Shown here: positions 63,780 to 64,000 of the stretch, piece by piece
Position numbering within the stretch: the first letter of the stretch is position 1
How the letters are laid out: every line of letters starts with the position of its first letter
From: Acidobacteriota bacterium
GTDB lineage: Bacteria > Acidobacteriota > Vicinamibacteria > Marinacidobacterales > Marinacidobacteraceae
NCBI GenBank assembly: GCA_009840635.1
Contig: VXNL01000105.1
Location: forward strand, 1 to 64,000
Direction of reading: 5' to 3'
Length of the DNA stretch: 64,000 bases
Notes under the pieces: model-generated
The model's input: only the letters and a program-made list of their open reading frames with translations
What the model was told of the DNA's origin: nothing
Databases searched by the model: none
Made by a program: the position numbers and the translations under genes

Positions 63780-64000
63780 CTACTCCGCTGCGGAGCTGTC
63801 GGCGGCGTCCGCCGTCCCTTCGTGGATGGCCTCCACGCGGACCTGAACGCGAGCCTGCCGATGTCCCTGCTTCTTCCGGTAACCCTTCCGGCGCTTGCGC
63901 TTGAACACCAGCACCTTGGGATCGCGGTAGTGCGAGAGCACGGTCGCCGAAACCGTCGTTCCCGGCAGGTAGGGGCTGCCGATGCGGCACTCGCCGCCCT
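63780..64000 (-). CDS. rplU: 50S ribosomal protein L21, C-terminal part (cut by window end)
   Basis: 73 codons to the TAG at 63780-63782, read on the minus strand: IGSPYLPGTTVSATVLSHYR, DPKVLVFKRKRRKGYRKK, QGHRQARVQVRVEAIHEG. The KRRKxYRxxxGHRQ block is diagnostic of L21. The N-terminal ~30 residues lie beyond the window. 45 bases upstream of rpmA. Confidence 0.93.
   Translation of the reverse strand, partial: GGECRIGSPYLPGTTVSATVLSHYRDPKVLVFKRKRRKGYRKKQGHRQARVQVRVEAIHEGTADAADSSAAE

Overview
The window is a 64 kb chromosomal segment with very high GC content and GC-rich third codon positions. It comes from a bacterium with a Gram-negative style envelope. The evidence is many Sec signal peptides, a LapA/LapB-like protein, meso-diaminopimelate type MurE (DNPR motif) and a complete mraZ-to-ftsZ division and wall cluster. 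Gene content would fit an Acidobacteriota- or Gemmatimonadota-like lineage: tandem LVIVD-repeat/Ig secreted proteins, an ASPIC/UnbV FG-GAP protein, an Sdh1-type membrane anchor and scattered GC-rich palindromic repeats. This placement is inference; no rRNA is present to settle it.

The left third (1-21 kb) is accessory. It holds a CPBP protease, an AbiEi/AbiEii-type gene pair and four paralogous secreted Ig-plus-propeller proteins with a YncE-like propeller. A proline racemase-family enzyme, a UnbV/FG-GAP protein and a hicBA toxin-antitoxin pair with an unusually long HicB follow. Next come a GT2 glycosyltransferase/TPR pair, a divergent membrane glycosyltransferase and an orphan larB. From 21.3 to 31 kb are dnaG and rpoD, a tRNA with CAT anticodon, a zinc-ribbon coiled-coil gene, a radical SAM gene, and the convergent oxyR/katG pair. 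The oxyR and katG upstream regions carry OxyR-type ATAG-N7-CTAT elements.

From 49.7 down to 31.3 kb on the minus strand lies one tightly overlapped dcw cluster: mraZ-rsmH-ftsL-ftsI-murE-murF-mraY-murD-ftsW-murG-murC-ftsQ-ftsA-ftsZ-(repeats)-pgeF. Upstream of mraZ there are three GTGG boxes at exact 10-bp spacing. The cluster builds the lipid-linked peptidoglycan precursor and the septal synthase and divisome. murB and ddl are not in the window.

The right end (49.8-64 kb) holds a degenerate YchF-like GTPase and a type IIA topoisomerase pair (parE/parC-like). A small regulatory operon follows (P1-nuclease-like protein, ECF sigma factor without a standard start codon, STAS protein, small helical protein, DUF1573 protein). 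Then come comF, an orphan Sdh1-type membrane anchor, a LapA-LapB fusion and the conserved rplU-rpmA-obg-nadD-rsfS block. rplU is cut by the window end.

The points most worth a second look are: the four-copy Ig/propeller array; GC-rich repeats whose hairpin stems differ between copies but stay self-complementary; two toxin-antitoxin style operons with promoters that imply leaderless mRNAs; the HicB N-terminal fusion; the LapA-LapB fusion; the FtsZ N-terminal extension; and the OxyR sites paired with a predicted exported KatG.
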